NCBI GenBank assembly: GCA_964569085.1
Contig: CAZMTA010000002.1
Span: 195,058 to 259,057 of the forward strand
Length of the DNA stretch: 64,000 nucleotides
Direction: 5' to 3'
Origin: JAJCZZ01 sp964569085
Lineage (GTDB): Bacteria > Gemmatimonadota > Gemmatimonadetes > Longimicrobiales > Gaopeijiaceae
The notes under the pieces were generated by a model. The model made no database searches. It was not told where the DNA came from and saw only the letters and a list, made by a program, of their open reading frames with translations. This document shows positions 33,670 to 41,845 of this stretch, in pieces. Both the position numbers and the translations under genes were made by a program. Positions within the stretch are counted from its first letter, which is position 1. Every line of letters starts with the position of its first letter.

Positions 33670-35172
33670 CTAGTGGAAGTTGCCGAAGTCGGCCCGGCCG
33701 CCCCGGGTGTCCAGCGTGACCTCCACGGCGCCCGAGGGCTCCGGCGGCACGATGGACTCCACGAAGGCGAGCATCCCCGGCACCGAGGCGTAGGCGCTGG
33801 GGACGGTGGGCCGCCCGCAGGGGATGGGACCCCAGCTCACGGCCCCGGCCTGCCAGAGGCGCCCGTAGCGGATCTCGAACATCCACGGGCCGCCGCTGTC
33901 CCCGGAGCACGAGTCCGGCGTGCCGGCGAGGAAGCCGACGCAGAGCATGGTCCCCTCGAAGCGGACCTGCTCGCCGTCGTTCCAGGCGTCCTCGCAGTCC
34001 GAGTCGGGGCGCAGGGGGATCTCGGCGATCTTGAGGTCGACCGGGATGGGCTCCGAGTCGCCGGTGCGGCCCCACCCGATGAGGGTGCCCCGGTCCGTGG
34101 GCTCGACGTTGGCCGCGAAGGTCGCCGAGTCCATGAGGAAGACCCGGGGGACGTCCTCCACCCGCCGGGCCAGCTTCACCAGCGAGATGTCCCGCTTGTA
34201 GAAGCCGCCGGCCGGGGAGTAGCCCGGGTTGATGAAGGTCGCCTCCACCGGGATCGAGGTCCCGCCGCTCCCGTCGAGCTTGGTCGAGCCCATGAAGACG
34301 GCCAGCGCCGAGGCCGGGAAGGGCTCGGCGGTGTTGTCCGAGAGGCAGTGGGAGGCCGTGAGGACCCACTGGGGCGCGATGAGGCTCCCGCCGCAGATGT
34401 GGCGCTCCCGGGGCGTGTCGCCCCACTGGGGGATCTGGATGGAGGCCATGAAGGGGTAGGCGTCGGCGGCGTTGCTCCCGCCCAGGATGCGGGCCGGTCC
34501 CGGCGGTCGGGGGGCGCGGGCGGCGGCGCTCTGGACCACGGCGCCGGGGCCGGGGGCCGTGTTCGTCCACCCCAGCGAGAGCTCCTGCGTGACCCGGTAT
34601 GTGCCTGGGGCCAGGTCGCCGAACTGGTAGATGCCCGCCACGGCGCTCTGCGTCCGGACCTCGCCTGCGTCCAGCTCGCCGTCGGCGTCGGCGTCCAGGA
34701 AGACGGTCATGCCGGGGATCCCCTCCTCGCCGGCCTGCTGCACGCCGTCCCGGTTCACGTCGAAGAAGACGATCCCGGCGATGTCCGAGGGGGCCAGCTC
34801 GGTCACGGAGACGGTCTGCTGCGTGGTGCCCGTGGCGCCCTCGTCGTCGGTCACCCGGAGGGTCACCGCGTACTCGCCCGGGGTGTCGAAGACGTGGTCC
34901 ACCGTCTGGCCGGAGCCCGTGGTGCCGTCCCCGAAGCTCCATGCCCACGAGACGATCTCGCCGTCGGCGTCGGTGGAGCCGCCGGCGTTGAAGCGGGCAC
35001 CCACCGGCGCGGCGTTCCCCGTCGTCTCCACGACGAAGCGCGCCACCGGGGTCTCGTTGGTGGGCGGGTCGACGGGCTCGACGATCCCGCCGCCGCCCTC
35101 CGAGTCCCCGCACGCCGTCGCGGGAAGGAGGAGCGAAAGGGCCAGGAATCGGGTGCGGACGGGGAGTCGCAT
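33670..35172 (-). CDS. Trypsin-like serine protease lipoprotein with PKD and SdrD B-like domains
   Basis: A 500-residue exported protease. The signal ends LLLPATACGDSEGGGG, a likely lipobox with Cys21. A PKD domain spans about 42-124 (SWAWSFGDGTTGSGQTVDHVF), then an SdrD-B/Cna-B-like domain at 130-200 (IAGIVFFDVNRDGVQQAGEEGIPGMTVFLD). The S1 protease domain starts at R228-ILGG, a zymogen-like activation site, with His275 (TASHC), Asp328 (RDISLVKL) and Ser426 (GDSGGP). Asp420, six residues before the Ser, corresponds to the trypsin specificity residue 189, so cleavage after Arg/Lys is expected. The C-terminal 50 residues are a short beta-rich tail. It is divergent from a small secreted protein. 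Confidence 0.9.
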   Translation of the reverse strand: MRLPVRTRFLALSLLLPATACGDSEGGGGIVEPVDPPTNETPVARFVVETTGNAAPVGARFNAGGSTDADGEIVSWAWSFGDGTTGSGQTVDHVFDTPGEYAVTLRVTDDEGATGTTQQTVSVTELAPSDIAGIVFFDVNRDGVQQAGEEGIPGMTVFLDADADGELDAGEVRTQSAVAGIYQFGDLAPGTYRVTQELSLGWTNTAPGPGAVVQSAAARAPRPPGPARILGGSNAADAYPFMASIQIPQWGDTPRERHICGGSLIAPQWVLTASHCLSDNTAEPFPASALAVFMGSTKLDGSGGTSIPVEATFINPGYSPAGGFYKRDISLVKLARRVEDVPRVFLMDSATFAANVEPTDRGTLIGWGRTGDSEPIPVDLKIAEIPLRPDSDCEDAWNDGEQVRFEGTMLCVGFLAGTPDSCSGDSGGPWMFEIRYGRLWQAGAVSWGPIPCGRPTVPSAYASVPGMLAFVESIVPPEPSGAVEVTLDTRGGRADFGNFH

Positions 35173-35253
35173 GGGGGTGCCTTGCCTCGGGGCGGGATCC
35201 AGGTCACTGATCTACGCGTAGGATACGCAGAACCCACACTCCGGAGAACACCG
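35173..35253. promoter_or_regulatory. Divergent promoter region with a 10 bp palindrome
   Basis: An 81 bp gap between divergent genes. CTACGCGTAG (35212-35221) is a perfect palindrome close to the likely -10 zones of both genes (TAGATC on the minus strand and TAGGAT on the plus strand). It might be an operator, but no regulator is known. Confidence 0.35.
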
Positions 35254-35760
35254 TTGACCGCCCCAGGGATCCGCTCCGCCGCCCTCCGTACAGCCCCGCT
35301 CGTCCTGGTGGCCGCCTCGCTCCTGGCGGCCCCGGCGGGGGCCCAGGACACCGCCCTCTGTGCCGAGGCCCACCGGCACCTGGAGGAGGTGGCGGGCATG
35401 GCCGCGCTCACCGACCCGGACACCATCGACGACTGGCGGACCGGCCGGCACGTTCCCGGGTGCCGGGTCACGGCCGCCGGCGCCGCGGGCATTCCCGAGG
35501 CGGAGGTGGTGGCCACCTTCTACGAGGAGCTCCGGGCGGCGGGGTGGACCCGCACCCCCGACCCGGCCGACGCCCCCAACGAGGCCTCGCTTCGCTTTCG
35601 CAAGGACGGGGCCGACTGCCTGTTCAACTACTACACGGACGGCATGCTCTTCACCGAGTCGGAGGAGCGGGTGGACGCCCAGGTGGTCCCCCTCCCGGGA
35701 GAGCGGCTCTACAACTTCCTGGTGCTGTGCATGCCGGCGATGCCGGCGGGGGACGGCTGA
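35254..35760 (+). CDS. Small secreted protein of unknown function
   Basis: A 168-residue protein with a signal peptide (residues 1-31, LVAASLLAAPAGAQ cleavage) and a mature domain with four cysteines (at about 36, 70, 121 and 153), likely two disulfides. I see no family motif. The start is TTG at 35254, supported by GGAG at 35243-35246, eight bases away; no other in-frame ATG or GTG gives the full signal peptide. It is divergent from the protease lipoprotein and converges on the gene at 35771. Confidence 0.65.
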   Translation: MTAPGIRSAALRTAPLVLVAASLLAAPAGAQDTALCAEAHRHLEEVAGMAALTDPDTIDDWRTGRHVPGCRVTAAGAAGIPEAEVVATFYEELRAAGWTRTPDPADAPNEASLRFRKDGADCLFNYYTDGMLFTESEERVDAQVVPLPGERLYNFLVLCMPAMPAGDG

Positions 35761-35770
35761 CCCGCCCTCC

Positions 35771-36322
35771 TCAGCCCCCGAGGATGTCCTTCAGGAAGCG
35801 CAGCGAGACCGTCAGGGCCGAGTGGCCCATCCACCCGCGCGGGGTGTGGAGCACGCCCGCCTGGACGTCGATGAGGTCCGCCGCCTCCAGGAGCGCCGCC
35901 GGGCCCACCGCCTTCACGGGCAGGTAGAAGGCGCCCACCAGCCCCACGTTCGTGATCAGGCTGGAGCCCGTCCGGTACAGCACGCCGCCGTGGCCGTAGA
36001 CGAGCCAGTCCACGTCGGGGTCGCCGTCCGGCGTGGCCGCGTTCAGCCCCGGCGCCACCATGGCGGTGAGGAGCCACGGGCGCGTGGGGGCTTCCACCGG
36101 CCCGCTCCCGGGCCGGCCGGGGAGGGGGAGGGGCGGCTCGGGCCCGATGGGCGTCCGGCCCTCCACGCCCAGGGCCACCCCGCCCACGTGGCCCGCCACC
36201 CAGCCGCCCTGGAGGCGGATGGACTGGGCCTCGGCGGGCCGGGCTCCGGCCACGAGGACGACGAGGGCCGCCACGGTGGCGACGGCGCGGATCCGGAGGC
36301 GGGCGAGGTCGGAGCGGCTCAT
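35771..36322 (-). CDS. Secreted protein of unknown function, possibly a small outer-membrane protein
   Basis: A 183-residue protein with a signal peptide (about 1-34, ending ARPAEAQS). The remainder has alternating hydrophobic segments (SIRLQGGWVAGHVGGVALGV, LLTAMVAPGLNA, LITNVGLVGAFYLP, ALTVSLRFLKDIL) that suggest beta strands of a small barrel or lipocalin-like fold. A Pro-rich stretch lies at about 58-80. The final strand does not end in the usual aromatic residue. The ATG overlaps the stop of the upstream hydrolase gene by 4 bp (ATGA), so they are coupled. Confidence 0.55.
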   Translation of the reverse strand: MSRSDLARLRIRAVATVAALVVLVAGARPAEAQSIRLQGGWVAGHVGGVALGVEGRTPIGPEPPLPLPGRPGSGPVEAPTRPWLLTAMVAPGLNAATPDGDPDVDWLVYGHGGVLYRTGSSLITNVGLVGAFYLPVKAVGPAALLEAADLIDVQAGVLHTPRGWMGHSALTVSLRFLKDILGG

Positions 36323-37431
36323 GCGGATCCTCCTGCGGGCTGGAGCGGCGGGATCGAGACCTCCACCGGCGGCGCGGTGGGCGCCGGCGGCGCGTCGGCG
36401 TCCAGGAACCGGCGGGTCATGTCCATGACCTCGGGGTCGTTGCAGAGGAAGGCGTGGGCGTTGGGCTTGCCGGTGAGCGCCACCACCTGGTCGGCGTAGT
36501 GCATGCCGCCCCACGCCAGCGTCTTCTCGTAGGGCACCAGGGAGTCCCCCTGCTGGTTGCGGACGTCGTGGCGGTCGGCCGGGAGGGTGTCCCCGTCCCG
36601 GGTGACCCAGACCGGCGTCATCTGGCGCTTGCCCAGGAAGCTCATGCTCATGGTCCCCGAGCCCATGCGGGCCAGGGGGCCGGCCAGGAGCGTCGCCGCC
36701 TCCCGGGCCCGCAGGAGGAGGTCCGGCTCGATGCCCTCGCCGAAGGCACCGGGCCAGCCGCCGGGCTCGAGGAACTGGAGGTCGTCGGGGAGGGGCTCGT
36801 CGTCGGGGCCCACCACCGCCTTCCACGACGGGAGCATCTGGTAGAGGGCCGGCCAGGTCAGCGCCATGCCCCGGGCGGCCTTCACGTGGGCCGCCCCCAG
36901 CCCCTCGCTCCCCCAGAGCAGGGCCTCGGTGGCGCGCATGGTCCCGGCCAGGGGGGACCCCACCAGGATGACGCGGGCCACCAGGCGGGAGAACTCGTTG
37001 ACGTCGAAGGTCAGCTTGCTGGCCAGGATGATGACCAGCCCGCCCTGGGAGTGCCCGATGAGGTTGAAGCGTCCGTTCTCCGGCTTGTTGGCCCGCATGT
37101 ACTCCAGGAGGAGCTGGGCGTTGTACCGGATGTCCAGACGCCAGTCGTAGGGCCAGGGCTCCGCGAAGGACAGCATGCGATCGTAGGGCGCCCCCACCAC
37201 CGACGAGACCGTGACCTCCGTGTCGGGCTCGAGGGAGGTGCGCGAGGGCGCCCACTCCCCTGGCGGGGTCTCGATGGAGAGGAGGCGCTCCCACTCTTCC
37301 GGGGGGCGGCCGCCCAGGTCGTCCTTGTCGAGACCGAGGCTCACGCGGACGGCGTTGTAGACGACGTTGCCGTCCTGGTCCGCGAGCGAGGTCGCCTGGG
37401 TGCCGGGTACGAGGAGGGTCGTGTCGGCCAT
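36319..37431 (-). CDS. LCAT-like alpha/beta hydrolase (lipase or acyltransferase)
   Basis: A 370-residue protein with the nucleophile elbow FNLIGHSQGGLVI (Ser about residue 124) and a PWPYDWRLDI segment before it, both typical of the lecithin:cholesterol acyltransferase family, including the lid-like tryptophans. The candidate catalytic Asp is in PVWVTRDGDTLP-type text and the His in GMHYADQV or NAHAF near 320-340. There is no signal peptide, so it looks cytoplasmic. I use the ATG at 37431 (MADTTLLVPG). In bacteria such proteins act on lipids or esters, but no substrate can be named. The downstream small secreted protein is coupled. Confidence 0.75.
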   Translation of the reverse strand: MADTTLLVPGTQATSLADQDGNVVYNAVRVSLGLDKDDLGGRPPEEWERLLSIETPPGEWAPSRTSLEPDTEVTVSSVVGAPYDRMLSFAEPWPYDWRLDIRYNAQLLLEYMRANKPENGRFNLIGHSQGGLVIILASKLTFDVNEFSRLVARVILVGSPLAGTMRATEALLWGSEGLGAAHVKAARGMALTWPALYQMLPSWKAVVGPDDEPLPDDLQFLEPGGWPGAFGEGIEPDLLLRAREAATLLAGPLARMGSGTMSMSFLGKRQMTPVWVTRDGDTLPADRHDVRNQQGDSLVPYEKTLAWGGMHYADQVVALTGKPNAHAFLCNDPEVMDMTRRFLDADAPPAPTAPPVEVSIPPLQPAGGSA

Positions 37432-37563
37432 GTCTCGGGTCCGTGGAGAGAGGAGCGTGATGCGGCTCGGACCCAGGGGGGCGGGCGGATAGCCCGTGGG
37501 GCGGGCAAGGTAGGCAGCCCGTCGGCCCCGGGGCAACTCGCCGCCCCGGGGCCCGTGGATGGG

Positions 37564-40263
37564 CTACTCGTTCCGGAGCGCCCGGGCGGGATCCACCCGG
37601 GCCGCCCGCACGGCGGGCACCGCCGCGGCCACCGCGGCGGCCGCGGTCAGGACCAGGGCCACGGTGACCAGCGTGGTCGGGTCGGTGGCGCCCACGCCGA
37701 AGAGGTAGCTCTCCACGGCCCGGCCCAGGAGGAGGGCCGCCACGGTCCCCACGGCCACCCCCAGGAGGACCAGGCGGACGCTCCACCGCACCACCATCCC
37801 GCTGATCCGCCCGGCCTCGGCGCCCAGCGCCATGCGCACGCCCAGCTCCCGGACCCGGGCGTTCACGCTGTAGGAGACGACCCCGTAGAGCCCCACCACG
37901 GCCAGCACGAGGCCCACCGCCGCGAAGAGGGAGAGGAGGAGCGTCACGAAGCGCTCGCCGGCCAGGGCCCGGTCCACCAGCGCCCTCATGGGCTCGACCC
38001 GGGCCACGGCCAGGCTCGGGTCCAGCTCCGCCACGTGTCTGCGCACCGCCGGCACGATGCGGTCGGGGGGCAGCGCGCTCCGGATCACCGGCGACACCGC
38101 GAAGCCCGGCGCCTGGGCCCACGGGAGGTATGCCGCCATGCGGCTCTCCTCCCGGATCCCGAAGTTCCGGATGTCCCGGGCCACCCCCACGATCTCGCGC
38201 CAGAAGGGGTCGTCGGTGGGGTCTCCGAACGTGAGCCGCTTGCCGACGGGGTTCTCGTCGGGGAACCAGCGGGCGGCGAGCGTCTCGTTGATGATCAGGA
38301 CCTCCCGGTCGCCCTCCACGTCGGCGTCGGTGAAGTGGCGGCCCTGCACCAGCTCGATGCCCATGGTGGGGAGGTAGGTGGGCGTCACCTGCCGGATCCA
38401 GGCCGCCGGCTGCTCGCTGGGGTGGAGGAGGGGCCGCCCCTCCACGTGGAAGGAGGCGTCCCCGTCGAACCCGGCCAGGGGGAGGGTCCCGGTGACCCCC
38501 ACCGACTCGACGCCGGGGATGGCCCGGACGCGCTCCTCCAGCGCCTGGACGAAGGTGACCCGGTCGGGCGTCTCGTACCCGCCGGTGAGGAAGACCTGCA
38601 TGGTCGTCACGTCCGCCGGGTCGAAGCCAAGGTCCACCGAGCGGAGGTTGTCGAAGCTCCGTACCAGGAGCCCGGCGCCCACCAGGAGGACCAGCGCCAG
38701 CGCCACCTGGCCGGATACGAGGAGCTCCCGGAGCCGGGCGCCCGAGCCGCCCAGGGCGCCGCGGCCGCCCTCGCGCAGGGCGTCCTGGGGATCCGGGCGC
38801 GCCCCCCGGAGCGCCGGAGCCAGGCCGAAGAGGATGCCCGCCAGCAGGGTGACCGCGGCGGTGAAGGCGAGGATGCGGCCGTCCACCGCCACCTCCTCGA
38901 TGCGCGGGGTCTGGGCCGGGGCCAGGGAGACCAGGAGGTCCGTGGCGCCGAAGGCCAGGAGCACCCCGGCGGTCCCGCCCAGCGCCGCCAGGAGGAGGCT
39001 CTCGGTGAGGAGCTGGGCCACGATGCGGCCACCTCCCGCGCCCATGGCGAAGCGCACCGCCAGCTCGGAGGAGCGGCTCGTGGCCCGGGCCAGAAGGAGG
39101 TTGGCCACGTTGACGCAGGCCACCAGGAGGACGAGGCCCACCGCACCCAGGAGGATGAGGAGCCCGGTCCGGGCCGAGGACGTGAGGTCCTCCCGCAGGG
39201 AGACGGCGCGGAAGGTCATGTCCGTGTTGCTCTCGGGGTAGGTGGCCGCCAGCCGGGCCCCGATCTCCCGGAGCTCGGCGTCGGCGCCGGCCGGGTCGAC
39301 CCCCGGGGCGGTGCGGGCCACGGCCCGCCACGAGAACCCGCCCCTCCGCCCGGCCTGGACGGCGGGGTCGAGCCCAGGGGCGGTCCAGACGTCGGCGCCG
39401 GGCACGAAGGGAGGGCGGAACCCCGCCGGCATGACCCCCGCCACCTCCATGGAGGTGCCGTTCAACGTCAGCGTGCGGCCCACCACGTCGGGGTCGGCCC
39501 CGAAGGCGCGGCGCCAGAAGCCGTCGCTGAGCACGACCCGCGGGGTGGCGCCGGGGCGGTCGTCCTCGGGGCGGAGGCCCCCGCCGAGCTGGGGCTCGAC
39601 CCCCAGCACCCGGGAGAACATCCCCTCGGTGACCTGGGCGCCCAGGAGGCGCTGGGGCTCCTCCGGGTCGGTCCAGGTGGGCGACCAGCCGCCCCAGGCC
39701 GCGGCGGCCTCGAGGGTCCCGGCCTGGTCCCGGAGGTCCGCGAAGTTGGCGTAGGAGAGCCACTCGTCGTCGGGTCCGCCCCGCCGGGTCACGTCGGACC
39801 AGACGTTCACCAGCTCGTGGGACTCGGGGAAGGGGAGGGGGCGGAAGAGGATCCCGTCCACCACGCTGAAGATGGCGGTGTTCACCCCGATCCCCAGCGC
39901 CAGCGTGACCACCGCCACCACCGCGAAGACCGGATGGCGGCGGAGCTGCCTCGCCGCGTACCGGACGTCCTGGACCACCGTGTCGCGCCACATCCCCATC
40001 CTCATCTTCCGCTCCTTGCGCTGGGTCATCTTCCGCATCCCGTCCTTCACCTCGTCCACGTCCCCGAAGGACCGCCGGGCCTCGGCCTCGGCGTCCTCCC
40101 GGCTCCACCCCGCGGCCACCAGCCGGGCCACCTTCTCCGCCAGGTGGAAGCGCACCTCGTCGTCCAGCTCCGCCTCCCGCCCGTCGGCGTCCACGCTCAG
40201 GCGGAAGAGCCGCTTCCGACCCCCGTCCGGGGCGTCGGGCCCCGGGGGGCCACCGGCGTCCAC
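37564..40263 (-). CDS. ADOP-type MacB-like ABC permease with N-terminal prefix domain
   Basis: An 899-residue membrane protein of the acidobacterial duplicated orphan permease group. Residues 15-75 carry the prefix domain ELDDEVRFHLAEKVARLVAAGWSREDAEAEARRSFGD. Then follow two MacB-type units: an N-terminal periplasmic MacB_PCD (about 120-330) and an FtsX-like domain near 375-490 (VGLVLLVACVNVANLLLARATSRSSELAVRFAMGA), and the second pair from about 530, ending with YGVVSYSVNARVRELGVRMALGA and a C-terminal FtsX domain. The GTG at 40263 lies two bases after the PadR stop, so they are coupled. Such permeases have no adjacent ATPase, as here. The function may be export or signalling. Confidence 0.88.
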   Translation of the reverse strand: MDAGGPPGPDAPDGGRKRLFRLSVDADGREAELDDEVRFHLAEKVARLVAAGWSREDAEAEARRSFGDVDEVKDGMRKMTQRKERKMRMGMWRDTVVQDVRYAARQLRRHPVFAVVAVVTLALGIGVNTAIFSVVDGILFRPLPFPESHELVNVWSDVTRRGGPDDEWLSYANFADLRDQAGTLEAAAAWGGWSPTWTDPEEPQRLLGAQVTEGMFSRVLGVEPQLGGGLRPEDDRPGATPRVVLSDGFWRRAFGADPDVVGRTLTLNGTSMEVAGVMPAGFRPPFVPGADVWTAPGLDPAVQAGRRGGFSWRAVARTAPGVDPAGADAELREIGARLAATYPESNTDMTFRAVSLREDLTSSARTGLLILLGAVGLVLLVACVNVANLLLARATSRSSELAVRFAMGAGGGRIVAQLLTESLLLAALGGTAGVLLAFGATDLLVSLAPAQTPRIEEVAVDGRILAFTAAVTLLAGILFGLAPALRGARPDPQDALREGGRGALGGSGARLRELLVSGQVALALVLLVGAGLLVRSFDNLRSVDLGFDPADVTTMQVFLTGGYETPDRVTFVQALEERVRAIPGVESVGVTGTLPLAGFDGDASFHVEGRPLLHPSEQPAAWIRQVTPTYLPTMGIELVQGRHFTDADVEGDREVLIINETLAARWFPDENPVGKRLTFGDPTDDPFWREIVGVARDIRNFGIREESRMAAYLPWAQAPGFAVSPVIRSALPPDRIVPAVRRHVAELDPSLAVARVEPMRALVDRALAGERFVTLLLSLFAAVGLVLAVVGLYGVVSYSVNARVRELGVRMALGAEAGRISGMVVRWSVRLVLLGVAVGTVAALLLGRAVESYLFGVGATDPTTLVTVALVLTAAAAVAAAVPAVRAARVDPARALRNE

Positions 40264-40265
40264 GC

Positions 40266-40607
40266 TCAGCCGCCCGTGTCCCGGGCCAGGGCCTGCCCCA
40301 CCGCCCGGGCGTAGCGACTCCACTCCGCGCGCTCCCGCTCGAGCTGGTCCCGGCCGGCGGCGGTGAGCCCGTAGTACTTGGCCCTCCGGTTGTTGGCCGA
40401 GACGCCCCACTCCGACTCGATCCACCCCTTGGCCTCCAGGCGGTGGAGCGCCGGATAGAGCGTGCCCTCCTCCACCAGGAGGGCCCCGTCGGTGGCGCTC
40501 TGGATCCACTCCGACACGGCATAGCCGTGGCGCTCGCCCCCGGAGAGGGCCTCGAGGATCAGGAGGTCCACCGTCCCCCGGAGGAGGGCCAGGCTGCGGT
40601 CGGTCAC
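40266..40607 (-). CDS. PadR family transcriptional regulator
   Basis: A 113-residue winged-helix repressor. It has the PadR N-terminal form LLRGTVDLLILEALSGGERHGYAVSEWI, the wing LVEEGTLYPALHRLEAKGWIESEW and the RRAKYYGLTAAGRDQLERE segment that contains the conserved YYxLTxxG. It lacks the C-terminal extension of larger PadR proteins. Two bases separate its stop from the ADOP permease start, the usual pairing in Acidobacteria and Gemmatimonadota. It probably controls its own operon through the inverted repeat described at its promoter. Confidence 0.93.
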   Translation of the reverse strand: MTDRSLALLRGTVDLLILEALSGGERHGYAVSEWIQSATDGALLVEEGTLYPALHRLEAKGWIESEWGVSANNRRAKYYGLTAAGRDQLERERAEWSRYARAVGQALARDTGG

Positions 40608-40922
40608 GGGCGTCGGGGGCCGGAGGGGTCCGGCCGTCGCGGGTCGGGGCCGGAGGGGGAGGGGGCGGGATCGACCGGCCCCCTCGGGTTTCTAGGGGAA
40701 CAGGATAGCGCGGACTCCCCTACGGTTGCAAGGGGAGGGGCGCCGGGTCGGATCGGGAGGCCTCGGGACGGCCGGGAAGCGGACCCTCCCCGCGTCCGAC
40801 CCGGTAGCGCGGGAGGGGGTGGCGCGTATGGTGGTGCGTGGGTGGGCCCGACCCGGCTGTCCGGGGGTCGTGGAGCGGGCCGGTCGCGGGCCGACGGAGA
40901 ACCGGGACGCCGAGGAGGCGGG
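40608..40922. other. 315 bp region between PadR and the plus-strand barrel-like gene
   Basis: No credible gene lies here. It holds the PadR-ADOP promoter (40702-40731) with an inverted repeat, and the leader of the plus-strand gene, ending with a strong GAGGAGG site at 40911-40917. The rest is low-complexity GC-rich sequence. Confidence 0.6.
40693..40731 (-). promoter_or_regulatory. PadR operon promoter with inverted-repeat operator
   Basis: On the minus strand, TTGCAA (40731-40726) and TATCCT (40707-40702) are spaced by 18 bases, the best sigma-70-like promoter I see in the window. TAGGGGA (40693-40699) and its exact reverse complement TCCCCTA (40716-40722) flank the -10 element with a 16-base spacer. 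The repeat is a good candidate for PadR binding that would block transcription. The distance from the -10 element to the PadR start codon is about 95 bases. Confidence 0.6.
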
Positions 40923-41816
40923 ATGACGGGGACAGGACGGGGAGGACGGACGCCGGGCGGCGGGGGCGGGCCGGTGGTGGCGCTGGCTCTCGCGGCCGCG
41001 CTTCTCGCCGCGTCCCCGGCCACGGCCCAGCAGCCCGTGGCCACCGGCACCCTGGCCGTCCGGGGCGCCGCCTGGGGCGCGGCCGTCGGCGGCGTGCTGG
41101 GAGGGCTGGGCCTCGGGACGCTGGCCTGGGGCCTTTGCGACGCCGCGGAGTGCGACGGCACCTTCGCCGACGGCTTCGTCGTGGGCGCGCTCCTGGGTGG
41201 CGCCGCCGGGGCCGGGGCCGGCACCGTGATCGGCTCGGCCTTCCCCCGGGGCGGCGCGGCGGTGGGCGGGTGGAGCTGGACCGCCCGGGTCGGCGGCCGG
41301 GCCGCCCTGGCCGGGGACGTGGACGGCGTGGGTCCCGACCTGGGGCTCGAGGTGGCGCGCGGGGTGACCGACCGGGTCCGGGTGGGGGTCGCCGCGGAGT
41401 ACCTGGGGCGCGCCGAGGACGAGTACTCCTTCCAGGTCCAGGACCGGGACGGCGTCCTCCGGACCCGGACCGTCCGACGGAGCTGGGACCTCTCGGGGGT
41501 CCGCATGCAGGCCGAGCGGCTCTTCGCTCCCGGCGCGAGGCGCACCGCCTGGCTCTCCCTGGGCGTCGGCGTCTACCCGACGCGGGAGTCGTCCCGGCGG
41601 ACGGACGACGACGCGCCCCCCGCCTACGCCTACTCCGAGTGGACCCCGGCACCCGGCCTGTCCCTCGGGGCGGGGGTCCGGCTCCCGGTGGCCGACCGGT
41701 GGAGCGTGGAGCTCGGCGGTCGGGGCGACCTGGCCCTGGGGGTCGGCTCCGACGACTGGCTCCCCCTCCTGCGCGTCGGGGTGGGGCTCCGCCGGGATCC
41801 CCCGCCGCGGCCGTAG
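40923..41816 (+). CDS. Secreted barrel-like protein of unknown function
   Basis: A 297-residue protein with a long Gly-rich N-terminus and signal peptide (cleavage after about ATAQQ, residue 36). Residues 43-105 contain two glycine-rich hydrophobic segments (AAWGAAVGGVLGGLGLGTLAWGL and FVVGALLGGAAGAGAGTVIGSAF), possibly membrane-inserting. The C-terminal 190 residues have regular strands (WSWTARVGGRAALAG, LGLEVARGVTDRVRVGVAAEYLG, ..WSVELGGRGDLALG, LRVGVGLR), consistent with an outer-membrane beta-barrel. The pair of Cys at about 71-77 (LCDAAEC) is notable. It is divergent from PadR and ends 29 bp before a convergent transporter gene. Confidence 0.6.
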   Translation: MTGTGRGGRTPGGGGGPVVALALAAALLAASPATAQQPVATGTLAVRGAAWGAAVGGVLGGLGLGTLAWGLCDAAECDGTFADGFVVGALLGGAAGAGAGTVIGSAFPRGGAAVGGWSWTARVGGRAALAGDVDGVGPDLGLEVARGVTDRVRVGVAAEYLGRAEDEYSFQVQDRDGVLRTRTVRRSWDLSGVRMQAERLFAPGARRTAWLSLGVGVYPTRESSRRTDDDAPPAYAYSEWTPAPGLSLGAGVRLPVADRWSVELGGRGDLALGVGSDDWLPLLRVGVGLRRDPPPRP

Positions 41817-41845
41817 GGGGAAGCCCGACCGGCCTCCCGTGCCTC

